A stretch of 38,265 nucleotides of DNA, taken from NCBI GenBank assembly GCA_945956915.1, contig CAMFJH010000020.1, forward strand, positions 1 through 38,265, given 5' to 3'. The notes under the pieces are model-generated. The model did not search any database and was not told where the DNA came from. It worked only from the letters and a program-made list of their open reading frames with translations. This stretch comes from an uncultured Francisellaceae bacterium. GTDB taxonomy: Bacteria > Pseudomonadota > Gammaproteobacteria > UBA6186 > Azoamicaceae. Both the position numbers and the translations under genes were made by a program. Positions 1-6,735 of this stretch are shown piece by piece (positions within the stretch are counted from its first letter, which is position 1; every line of letters starts with the position of its first letter).

Positions 1-8
1 GTATAAAT

Positions 9-149
9 TTAAGTTATGCAACTTTTGTTGCAGAAATTATAGCGGGAGCACCTGGCTTTTCTAAGACGTTCTTTCATTTCAGTAAGAAATGTAATATAAT
101 TTTTATCCACATTTAGAAACGTATCTTCATTTTTACGCAATATATCCAT
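9..149 (-). pseudogene. Short ORF, possible remnant of a DUF1016 (YhcG-type) nuclease N-terminus
   Basis: A 46-codon ORF starts at an ATG preceded by AGGAAG about 7 nt upstream and stops at 9-11. The central stretch FLTEMKERLRKAR followed by CNKSCIT, stop, IY resembles the start of DUF1016/YhcG proteins, which typically read like FLKEIKERIRxAQ...VNKELIxLYW. If so, the stop falls inside the conserved NKELI-LYW helix and the reading frame continues past it toward the window edge, suggesting decay. The good ribosome-binding site says the start was once real. The family resemblance is by eye over about 35 residues and is weak; it may simply be a small unrelated ORF. Confidence 0.3.
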
Positions 150-347
150 TTTATATCTTCCTGTTTGCAAAACAACCCAACAATATTAAAAATAACATGC
201 CAAAGATTTTAATGTGTATCCACGCAAAAGTAAATAGATTCTAACTAAGTTCGAAATATTATTAGATAAGTAAAAAAAGTATATTATAATTCTGGGGCAC
301 ACACATAAATTTAGCTTTTCTGACATGCAAATAACATAGATTTACAT

Positions 348-377
348 TTAAGATTTAACAAAAAATTCAACTATAAT
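348..377 (+). promoter_or_regulatory. Possible sigma70 promoter for the 418-987 gene
   Basis: A perfect -10 box TATAAT lies at 372-377 with a weak -35 (TTAAGA, 348-353) 18 nt upstream. Transcription from it would begin near 384, downstream of the ATG at 376, which supports ATG 418 as the true start of the following gene. Confidence 0.4.
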
Positions 378-417
378 GAACAATAACAGTTCTACCTACT
401 TTCACATAGGAGACATT

Positions 418-987
418 ATGCCCCTTACATTTGATCAATCTCCCACTTCCCCCGAAGGTTTAAATCTTGATAGCCCAGAAAATTCTGATTACACTCCTAT
501 TAGCCCCTCTTTACTATCTAATGTACCTACCCCCAAACCTACAGAAAAACCACCTCAGAGCATACGAAATGAGTATTATGGTTACACTTCTGATCCAGAT
601 GAAACACCATTACAACCTAGAATTAAAAGATTACAAGATAATTGGTGTGTGCGAAATATTTTTCAAGAAACACCGATTGTCGGCGCTTTTTTCGCTAAAA
701 ATACTTCTAAATGTCAAAAATTATCTAAAGCAACCCAAGATATTTGTGGATTAGCAACGGGTGCTGCAGCAATGCTATTAGTACCTTCTGAACCCGATGA
801 AACCCAACATGAAAAAATTGCCAAACTGTCATTAGCAATGACAGCGGGAATGTTTGTTGGGCGATCAGCTTATAATGTTGCAAGCAGCAGTTGTAAAGGG
901 CTAACTTTACTCTATGGATGTTGCTTAAAAAGAATTTCGAAAAAGAGAGAATACCAAGCATCTAATCCTAAGAAAACAATATACTAG
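418..987 (+). CDS. Unknown protein with Pro/Ser-rich N-terminus and two hydrophobic segments
   Basis: I do not recognise this 189-residue protein. The start at 418 is chosen over the in-frame ATG at 376 because AGGAGA sits 6 nt upstream of it, and because a TATAAT box overlaps the earlier ATG. The first 50 residues are rich in Pro, Ser, Thr and Asn and look disordered. A folded part follows, with two weakly hydrophobic helices (around GLATGAAAMLLVP and LSLAMTAGMFVG), several cysteines, and a basic C-terminus (KRISKKREYQ). There is no N-terminal signal peptide. It stands alone, upstream of a pilin gene. The layout of a disordered N-terminus, hydrophobic hairpin and basic tail is compatible with a secreted effector or a membrane-associated protein, but nothing proves either. 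Confidence 0.65.
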   Translation: MPLTFDQSPTSPEGLNLDSPENSDYTPISPSLLSNVPTPKPTEKPPQSIRNEYYGYTSDPDETPLQPRIKRLQDNWCVRNIFQETPIVGAFFAKNTSKCQKLSKATQDICGLATGAAAMLLVPSEPDETQHEKIAKLSLAMTAGMFVGRSAYNVASSSCKGLTLLYGCCLKRISKKREYQASNPKKTIY

Positions 988-1045
988 CCCCTACTTATAT
1001 TCTATATATTCTTTTTTCAAATAACTCTAGACTTTTTAAGAAAGC

Positions 1046-1075
1046 TTGCATACGCATCTTTTTTTCTGGTATACT
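1046..1075 (+). promoter_or_regulatory. Promoter of the type IV pilin gene
   Basis: TTGCAT (1046-1051) and TATACT (1070-1075) are separated by 18 nt. TG one base upstream of the -10 box makes an extended -10 element. The pilin ATG lies at 1111, leaving a short leader with AAGGAG. Confidence 0.6.
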
Positions 1076-1110
1076 CCATGCACTTTTAATTTATCCATAA
1101 GGAGTATCCA

Positions 1111-1551
1111 ATGCAGCAATCATCCCAAGCGGGGTTTACCCTGATTGAATTAATGATCGTAGTAGCGATTGTAGCCATTTTAAGTGCCATCGGAATCCCA
1201 GCGTACAAAGATTACACCATCAGAGCCAAATCTACTGAAATGCTCTCGCTCGCACAAAATGCTAAACTCGCTGTCAGTGAAGCACTGATGAACGGTATGC
1301 CTGTGGCTAATATCTCAAACGATAATTTAGGCTTAAGCCCTGTGCGTTCAACCATCGTCAGTGATATTACTGTGGCAGGCAGCATTATTACCATCACAGC
1401 CGATCATGACGGTTTAGGACTGCCTGCTGCAAATGGCGCTTATAGCATTGTGTTCACACCCACTGTCACGGACCATGGCGTAGTGAGCTGGGCTTGCACA
1501 GTTCCTGTAGATGCCTACAGAAAATATGCACCCCCTATTTGCCACAATTAA
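1111..1551 (+). CDS. pilA: Type IV major pilin (PilA/PilE-like prepilin)
   Basis: Structural subunit of a type IV pilus. The 146-residue prepilin has a short leader ending in Gly, then the class III signal FTLIELMIVVAIVAIL, with prepilin peptidase (PilD) cleavage expected between Gly8 and Phe9 and Glu5 of the mature protein present. The hydrophobic N-terminal helix continues into IPAYKDYTIRAK, the usual pilin linker. Two C-terminal cysteines (in SWACTV and PPICHN) would close the D-region disulfide loop typical of PilA/PilE. The start has AAGGAG about 8 nt upstream and its own promoter. It is a single-gene unit; the minor-pilin operon is 35 kb away at the other end of the window. Its stop codon abuts that of the convergent lipoprotein gene. 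Assignment to the pilin family is firm; PilA versus another major pilin is less certain. Confidence 0.9.
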   Translation: MQQSSQAGFTLIELMIVVAIVAILSAIGIPAYKDYTIRAKSTEMLSLAQNAKLAVSEALMNGMPVANISNDNLGLSPVRSTIVSDITVAGSIITITADHDGLGLPAANGAYSIVFTPTVTDHGVVSWACTVPVDAYRKYAPPICHN

Positions 1552-1812
1552 TTATTCAGTTTCTTTTATATAATCAGAGCTATCAGGATCTTTGGGCGAA
1601 GCAGTAACTGGAGATCCTGTATAAATTTGATTAATGATATTATCGGTTGCTCTAGGATGATTAGTGTCCATATTGCGCGGTGAAGTTTCTGACAAAAATT
1701 GTTTAGCACGCTGTGCAGTGGCATCTTGTTCCGCAAGCGATGCTGTATTAGAACCGCCGACTGCACAACCTGATAAGATCATACTCAATAATATCGCTGA
1801 TAGTTTTTTCAT
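1552..1812 (-). CDS. Small putative lipoprotein, paralogue of its upstream neighbour
   Basis: An 86-residue protein of unknown function. The ATG at 1812 is chosen because AAAGGAAAAG lies just upstream and because it begins a good signal sequence, MKKLSAILLSMILSGC, with lipobox LSGC. Cys16 would be lipidated and the mature protein anchored in the envelope. The mature part is hydrophilic, acidic and Ser/Asp/Pro-rich, and ends with YTGSP...KDPDSSDYIKETE. That tail and the signal peptide closely match the gene immediately upstream at 1823-2005, so the two arose by tandem duplication; only 10 nt separate them and they are probably co-transcribed. Confidence 0.7.
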   Translation of the reverse strand: MKKLSAILLSMILSGCAVGGSNTASLAEQDATAQRAKQFLSETSPRNMDTNHPRATDNIINQIYTGSPVTASPKDPDSSDYIKETE

Positions 1813-1822
1813 GTCTTTTCCT

Positions 1823-2005
1823 TTAATGATCTGTTTCATCAAGATAATCACTGTTATCACTGGTAGCAGGACTTTTTGAAGAAGGACTGGGAGACCCCGT
1901 ATACGGTTGATTCTCATCCCTAGAAGAGCGATCAGATTCGGCAGCTTCTGCAACTGCACTACTGGCTAAAATAATGCTCAATAACACTGCTGATAATTTT
2001 TTCAT
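1823..2005 (-). CDS. Small exported protein, paralogue of the adjacent lipoprotein
   Basis: A 60-residue protein preceded by an excellent AGGAGGAAAGG. The signal peptide MKKLSAVLLSIILASSAVAEA matches its neighbour's, but the residue aligned with the lipobox cysteine is serine (ASSAVA versus LSGCAV), so it should be cut by signal peptidase I, probably after AVA, and released into the periplasm rather than lipidated. The mature remainder (about 40 residues) is acidic and Ser/Pro-rich, ending YTGSP...SDNSDYLDETDH. Function is unknown. Length and composition suggest an unstructured peptide. It is the first gene of a two-gene unit. Confidence 0.65.
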   Translation of the reverse strand: MKKLSAVLLSIILASSAVAEAAESDRSSRDENQPYTGSPSPSSKSPATSDNSDYLDETDH

Positions 2006-2041
2006 TTTCCTTTCCTCCTAGTTGTTTAACTTCCGTTTTAA

Positions 2042-2857
2042 TTACAAAATTTTAAATACGTCTCTTGCAACACTTAAAACAACTTCGATCACAATCAATA
2101 TAATAATAGTCCATTCTAAGCGTGCAGAATGCTGGTGGTTTAACTCCGCTGCCAACATATCAAATATTTCTTGCAAAATATTTAATCGTTGGTTCAATAC
2201 ATTGACTCTACGTTCTCGATCTAAATAATGCGCGACTTTTGCATAATAAGCTTCTAAATCTGAATGATCCCAGAAAAATTCTGGGGTATCTAATAATTCT
2301 TGATGTAAATTAATAGAACTTCTGTCTATAAATAAGCGCCCCATCATTTTTCGAATATCTTTTCTGGATAATCGAATTTTACCTTGTTTTTCTAAAAATT
2401 CGGGTAATTCACGTGTTAAATAAATAGTCCTTTGGATCGTTTGTTCAAAAATACCTAATTTTACAGATTGCGCTATTCCATGGGAAAACGCCAGCTTGGT
2501 CAAAATATCCCTATCAGGCAAAATAATATCGTCTTCTTTAATATTGGCTTTTTCACCGTATTCATAAGCAAAAATATCATCTTCTATGATCTCGACAGCT
2601 TGTATTTCAAAAGCTTTTAATTCTTGTAAGAGTCTACGTTCTAGGTCATCCCGCATGCCCCAGCAAACAATCGCCCCATAGGGAAAAATAAAAACATCCC
2701 CTTCTTTAGGCGATTCTCCGTCATCAATGTGCTCATCTAAGGGATAACGTATATATAAGACCTCCCTGTAACGATGGAGTCCATAATTCGTTCTTAAATA
2801 AACCAGTAATTCAGGAATATTAAAAGCGGTGGCTATACAATAAGCTGCGCATCTCAT
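2042..2857 (-). CDS. DUF155 / RMD1-RMND1 family membrane-anchored protein
   Basis: This 271-residue protein fits the DUF155 (YagE/RMD1) family. An N-terminal half carries the pattern GDVFIFPYGAIVCWG, typical of the family, followed by acidic strands (EIIEDDIFAYEYG), a helical middle part, and a single C-terminal transmembrane helix (WTIIILIVIEVVLSVA). Mitochondrial relatives (RMND1, RMD1) are needed for organelle translation; the bacterial role is unknown. The protein is probably anchored to the inner membrane by its C-terminus with the bulk in the cytoplasm. The ribosome-binding site before the ATG is weak. It is divergent from ettA, with about 117 nt between the starts. Confidence 0.75.
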   Translation of the reverse strand: MRCAAYCIATAFNIPELLVYLRTNYGLHRYREVLYIRYPLDEHIDDGESPKEGDVFIFPYGAIVCWGMRDDLERRLLQELKAFEIQAVEIIEDDIFAYEYGEKANIKEDDIILPDRDILTKLAFSHGIAQSVKLGIFEQTIQRTIYLTRELPEFLEKQGKIRLSRKDIRKMMGRLFIDRSSINLHQELLDTPEFFWDHSDLEAYYAKVAHYLDRERRVNVLNQRLNILQEIFDMLAAELNHQHSARLEWTIIILIVIEVVLSVARDVFKIL

Positions 2858-2884
2858 AAAAGGTCTTTGTCCTTTTCAAAAACA

Positions 2885-2893
2885 TGATATAAT
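2885..2893 (+). promoter_or_regulatory. Extended -10 promoter upstream of ettA
   Basis: TGATATAAT is a TGnTATAAT extended -10 element. No good -35 box is visible (CTTTGT at about 17 nt is poor), which is usual for extended -10 promoters. It lies about 80 nt before the ettA start. Confidence 0.45.
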
Positions 2894-2974
2894 CTTAGCA
2901 TATTGTGTGAAGGTATTGCTAAACCCAACAATCACTCACTTTACTAACTAAACCAGTCTAAACAGGTGCAACTC

Positions 2975-4663
2975 ATGTCAGATTATATTTTTTCTATGCA
3001 TAAAGTGGGTAAAGTCGTGCCCCCTAAACGCAAAATTTTAGAAGATATTTCCCTTTCTTTTTTCGATGACGCTAAAATTGGTATTTTAGGTGCCAATGGA
3101 TCAGGTAAATCGACACTTCTTAAAATTATGGCTGGGGTCGATAAAGAGATTCTAGGCGAAGCAACGCCTCGTAAAGGTATCAAAATTGGTTATCTGCCTC
3201 AAGAACCTCAGCTTGATCCCAATAAAGATGTCCGTGGCAACGTAGAAGAAGGCGTTAAAGAAATTAAAGCCATTCTGGATCGCTTTAATGAAATCAGCAT
3301 GAAATTTGCAGAACCCATGAACGATGACGAAATGAATGCTTTACTTGCAGAACAAGGTGAGTTGCAAAACAAAATCGATACAGCCAATGCTTGGGATTTA
3401 GATCGCACCCTTGAAATCGCCGCAGATGCCCTAAGATTACCGGCTTGGGATGCGAATGTCACACAACTATCGGGTGGGGAACGTAGACGAGTAGCTTTAT
3501 GTCGCTTATTATTATCTACCCCCGATATGCTCTTATTAGACGAACCTACCAACCATCTAGATGCAGAAAGCGTTGCCTGGCTAGAACGTTATTTACACGA
3601 ATTTAAAGGCACCGTTGTAGCCGTAACCCATGATCGCTACTTTTTAGACAATGTCGCCGGCTGGATTTTAGAACTTTCTTCTGGAAAAGGTATTCCTTTT
3701 GAAGGTAATTACTCAGGCTGGTTAAGCAAAAAAGAAGCCCGCTTAGCTATCGAAGAAAAACAAGAATCAGCATTTGCCCGGACTATTAAAGCAGAATCCG
3801 AATGGGTACGTATGAATCCTAAAGGACGCCATGCCAAAAGCAAAGCTAGAATGGCTAATTATGAAAAATTATTAGAAGATGCCAAAAAATTCCAAAAAGA
3901 AGGTTTGGAAACTCGCGAATTGTTTATTCCAGCGGGGCCAAGATTGGGTGATAAAGTTATTGAACTCCACGATGTATGCAAGGGATTTAATGGCCGTCTC
4001 TTAATCGATCACCTAAACATTCGTGTTCCTAAAGGAGCCATTGTCGGTATCATTGGACCTAATGGTGTGGGTAAAACCACTTTCTTTAAATTAATCACCG
4101 GTCAAGAAAAGCCTGATTCCGGTCATTTAGAATTTGGAGAAACCACGCAATTGGCCTATGTGGATCAATCCCGTGACAGCTTAAATGATACCAAAACCGT
4201 ATGGGAAGAAATTTCCAATGGGCATGACATCATGATAGTCGGTCAAGCTGAAATGTCCTCTCGTGCTTATGTCAGTCGTTTTAATTTTAAAGGCACGGAT
4301 CAACAAAAAATCATCGGGAACCTCTCCGGTGGAGAACGAAATCGTGTACATTTAGCCAAACTGCTACAAAGCGGTGGCAACGTCTTATTATTAGACGAAC
4401 CTACCAATGATCTAGACGTAGAAACGCTCCGAGCACTGGAAGAAGCCTTATTAGCCTTCCCCGGTTGTTCACTCGTGATTTCTCATGATCGCTGGTTCTT
4501 AGATCGTATTGCAACACACATCCTTGCATTCGAAGAAGATGGCAAAATCACTTGGTTCGATGGTAATTTCTCCGATTATGAAGCCGATCGCATCGCACGC
4601 TTAGGCACAGATGCGCTGCAACCCCATCGCGTGAAATTTAAAAAACTGCAAACAGTCGATTAA
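2975..4663 (+). CDS. ettA: Energy-dependent translational throttle protein EttA (ABC-F)
   Basis: Cytoplasmic ABC-F ATPase that binds the ribosomal E site and gates entry into elongation according to ATP/ADP. The 562-residue protein begins with the EttA signature SDYIFSMHKVGKVVPPKR. Domain one has Walker A GANGSGKST (about 39-47), signature LSGGERRR and Walker B LLLDEPTNHLD. A linker containing SEWVRMNPKGRHAKSKARM follows; domain two has Walker A GPNGVGKTT, LSGGERNR and LLLDEPTNDLD. There are no membrane segments. ATG 2975 is preferred over the in-frame GTG at 2966 because CAGG lies 8 nt upstream and it matches where EttA proteins begin. Length matches the family. It is monocistronic, with its own promoter and a hairpin after it. 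Confidence 0.95.
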   Translation: MSDYIFSMHKVGKVVPPKRKILEDISLSFFDDAKIGILGANGSGKSTLLKIMAGVDKEILGEATPRKGIKIGYLPQEPQLDPNKDVRGNVEEGVKEIKAILDRFNEISMKFAEPMNDDEMNALLAEQGELQNKIDTANAWDLDRTLEIAADALRLPAWDANVTQLSGGERRRVALCRLLLSTPDMLLLDEPTNHLDAESVAWLERYLHEFKGTVVAVTHDRYFLDNVAGWILELSSGKGIPFEGNYSGWLSKKEARLAIEEKQESAFARTIKAESEWVRMNPKGRHAKSKARMANYEKLLEDAKKFQKEGLETRELFIPAGPRLGDKVIELHDVCKGFNGRLLIDHLNIRVPKGAIVGIIGPNGVGKTTFFKLITGQEKPDSGHLEFGETTQLAYVDQSRDSLNDTKTVWEEISNGHDIMIVGQAEMSSRAYVSRFNFKGTDQQKIIGNLSGGERNRVHLAKLLQSGGNVLLLDEPTNDLDVETLRALEEALLAFPGCSLVISHDRWFLDRIATHILAFEEDGKITWFDGNFSDYEADRIARLGTDALQPHRVKFKKLQTVD

Positions 4664-4705
4664 AATCCCCCACCAGCATTTAAGGCTTTTTATAAACGCA
4701 AAAAT

Positions 4706-4753
4706 CATGAATGCTGTCGGCCCCTTTTTCAAAAGGGGCTGGGCTGCTTCATG
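4706..4753. terminator. Long imperfect stem-loop after ettA, possible terminator
   Basis: The core GCCCCTTT...AAAGGGGC (4720-4739) sits inside an outer perfect arm pair CATGAA (4706-4711) and TTCATG (4748-4753), with a few wobbles and bulges between. No run of T follows on either strand, so a classical intrinsic terminator is doubtful. It could instead be a 3' stabilising structure. Confidence 0.35.
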
Positions 4754-4804
4754 TGATTACAGTTCATGTAAATAATTGAGGCATAATGCTCCATCAATAA
4801 AATA

Positions 4805-5053
4805 CTAAATAGGTTTCAAGCGTATTTCACAAACCACTTCCTGCATAAAATCACTAGGATCAACCCAAATAAATTCAAAAAGAATTTCATTCATGGTTCG
4901 CCATAATTGCCTAATATACCTCTTATTACTTGCTGCTTTTGATGTAATTGATTTAGAGGTCTTTATAAACTTAACAGCTGTTAATTTCAAGATATCATCT
5001 CGAAACATTATTTCGCTGCCATAATAATAGCTCACCCTCTTTTCTTTGCGCAT
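4805..5053 (-). CDS. Small hypothetical protein
   Basis: An 82-residue ORF with AAGGA about 9 nt before its ATG. It has a basic N-terminal half (MRKEKRVSYYYG, many Lys/Arg/Ser) and a more hydrophobic C-terminal half (MNEILFEFIWVDPSDFMQEVVCEIRL). I see no signal peptide, membrane segment or known motif. It is flanked by 160 nt of AT-rich non-coding sequence upstream and lies downstream of the ATPase gene on the same strand. The composition and ribosome-binding site make it plausible as a real gene, but it could be a chance ORF. Confidence 0.45.
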   Translation of the reverse strand: MRKEKRVSYYYGSEIMFRDDILKLTAVKFIKTSKSITSKAASNKRYIRQLWRTMNEILFEFIWVDPSDFMQEVVCEIRLKPI

Positions 5054-5215
5054 TGTAAAGTCCTTTTATTTGAAATAACCTATTAAGATAAAAAAAATTT
5101 TCACCTTCACTTTCTGTATTATCAGCTTTAAAATATCATTAATAATATGTACAACAATACTAAGAATTTTCAAACTAATACTTACCCTAGGTTACACAAA
5201 AGAGGGTGACATAAA

Positions 5216-6328
5216 TCATACGCTTAAATTTAGAATAAAGCCCTTAAAAGCAGGATCCAATACTCGAATAATTCCATCCTGAGTTTGATGAAGATAATCT
5301 TTTAGGAGAAGTACCTTCACTGCTTGACGCACGCTGGCTTCTGGTACACCTATTTGAGTTAACACTTCATGACTACCTATTTTCGCGGTAGGATAGCGTG
5401 CCAAATAAGCTATAAGTATTTTTTGATTTTTTCCAAGGGCTAATAACTCTTCCGTAAAAGTTGCAGATTGAGATTCAATGTAATTATGCCAATATTGTTT
5501 AACCGTTTTTTCAGTCGGGAATTCATTTTTTAACCAAAAATATCCACAAATTCTATTCACATATATAGGATGTAATTCTGAGAGATTAAAAATGGTCTCT
5601 AAAATAATCATCGGGATCATTTTACCCCATTTTTCTTTTGCAGCTTCATTGATAAAGGCAACATAATGCTCTTTTTCAATTCTACCTAAGGGCATTATTT
5701 CGCAAGCATTATAAAGCGGGCGATTTTTTTTATTGAACATACTTATCAACATGTTACGGTTGCTACCTGAAAAAATATAACTCACATGCTGACTATACTG
5801 CATCGCATGTCGAACTGAAGCTTCGATATTATGATCAGTAATGGTAGACAATTGCTGAAATTCATCCATCACAACAATAACTCTTTTATTCGCTAATTTT
5901 GCAGCATCATTTAAATTTTTTAAAAGCTTAGCAATATCTCCAATCGAGTCTTTATCCTTTGGACGGAATACAAGCTTTTGACCACTAACAGTTAATACAA
6001 GCTCAGGATTTAGCCAATTGAATAATTTCAATATACTTTGTTTTGCTTTGGTTGTTTTAGGCAAAAGATGGTGCAGCAATTCACTTACATGTTGAATGAG
6101 GATCTTTTCAACCTCTTCCGTGGATGTAGCCATCGTTAACTCTATAATGGTATGGTGTAATTTCAATTCTGAAAGTACCTGGCAAATAAGGCTGGTTTTA
6201 CCATAACGCCTTGGCGCCATAAGCACCGTATGCCTGCCTTGCTGCATACATTCTTTAAGCATTTTACGTTCAACTACACGGTTGCAAAATGCTTTACCGG
6301 TCGTCACTGTAATAGGAAATTTGTCCAT
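5216..6328 (-). CDS. Archaeal-type / STAND-like P-loop ATPase with C-terminal winged helix
   Basis: This 370-residue protein has the layout of the ATPase_2 (archaeal ATPase) family. Walker A is APRRYGKTSL (about 38-47), Walker B is RVIVVMDEFQQL (149-160, Asp155-Glu156), and a sensor-like strand YIFSGSNRN follows (184-192). The region from about 300 reads as a winged-helix DNA-binding domain (KIGSHEVLTQIGVPEASVRQAV) ending in a short beta hairpin. Family members are ATP-driven switches of mostly unknown function, often mobile or linked to nucleic acids. No partner enzyme is fused or adjacent. The start has GAGGAG 9 nt upstream. The promoter lies inside two long palindromes, so repression by a DNA-binding protein (perhaps itself) is likely. 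Confidence 0.75.
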   Translation of the reverse strand: MDKFPITVTTGKAFCNRVVERKMLKECMQQGRHTVLMAPRRYGKTSLICQVLSELKLHHTIIELTMATSTEEVEKILIQHVSELLHHLLPKTTKAKQSILKLFNWLNPELVLTVSGQKLVFRPKDKDSIGDIAKLLKNLNDAAKLANKRVIVVMDEFQQLSTITDHNIEASVRHAMQYSQHVSYIFSGSNRNMLISMFNKKNRPLYNACEIMPLGRIEKEHYVAFINEAAKEKWGKMIPMIILETIFNLSELHPIYVNRICGYFWLKNEFPTEKTVKQYWHNYIESQSATFTEELLALGKNQKILIAYLARYPTAKIGSHEVLTQIGVPEASVRQAVKVLLLKDYLHQTQDGIIRVLDPAFKGFILNLSV

Positions 6329-6345
6329 TTTTCAATACTCCTCAA

Positions 6346-6398
6346 CCGTATAAAATTATACCGCATAAAGATATGCCGTATAATTTTATACGGCATAT
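6346..6398 (-). promoter_or_regulatory. Paired palindromes over the ATPase promoter (putative operator)
   Basis: Arms CCGTATAAAATTATAC (6346-6361) and GTATAATTTTATACGG (6378-6393) are perfect 16-nt inverted repeats around a 16-nt spacer. The right arm is itself part of a near-perfect palindrome at 6371-6398 (two 13-nt arms around TT). The left arm contains GTATAA-AA-TTATAC. On the minus strand, a perfect -10 TATAAT falls in the left arm (6360-6355), and the position 17 nt upstream falls in the right arm, so a dimeric or tetrameric repressor on these sites would cover the whole promoter. The ATPase ATG is 18 nt past the left arm. Confidence 0.65.
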
Positions 6399-6431
6399 TA
6401 AGAAATGTCAACTTTGGGACAAAACTGGCCT

Positions 6432-6707
6432 TTATCGAACAACCGTTAATTTTGGAGTTGTTTTTCCCTTGCCTTTGTTTTTACTAGGCGTTGATTTAGT
6501 TTTAGTTGTTTGATTGGTTTTAGTAGTTTTTTGAGGCGTCTGGCTTACTTTTTTATTTAATTGTTCTTGAGCTTTTTTAAGCTTAACAATTTCTTTCACA
6601 AAACCTGCCATTTGCTTTTCTATTTTTTTTTCAAGCTTTCCCACCATATCAATGACATTCACATTTTCTATCGTTTTAGATGAATGGGTTTTTGTTTTCT
6701 TGACCAT
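6432..6707 (-). CDS. Small basic coiled-coil protein
   Basis: A 91-residue hypothetical protein with a strong CAGGAGA 6 nt before the ATG. Residues about 15-55 form an amphipathic helix or coiled coil (VGKLEKKIEKQMAGFVKEIVKLKKAQEQL, given here only to show the heptads in outline: hydrophobic V/L/I/M every 3-4 positions). The last 35 residues are a Lys/Thr/Ser/Pro/Gln tail (KTTKTNQTTKTK...) that must be disordered. It is strongly positive and may bind nucleic acid or an acidic partner. It lies between radA (28 nt upstream) and the ATPase, on the same strand. Function is unknown. Confidence 0.6.
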   Translation of the reverse strand: MVKKTKTHSSKTIENVNVIDMVGKLEKKIEKQMAGFVKEIVKLKKAQEQLNKKVSQTPQKTTKTNQTTKTKSTPSKNKGKGKTTPKLTVVR

Positions 6708-6735
6708 GTTTATCTCCTGAAAATTTAAAAAATAT

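Noticed and set aside
1812..1959. N-terminal extension of the lipoprotein ORF
   Set aside because: It runs through the upstream paralogue in another frame; the internal ATG has the ribosome-binding site and signal peptide.
6230..6487. Plus-strand ORF across the palindromic region
   Set aside because: It overlaps the ATPase start and its promoter, has no ribosome-binding site, and reads as the complement of coding sequence.
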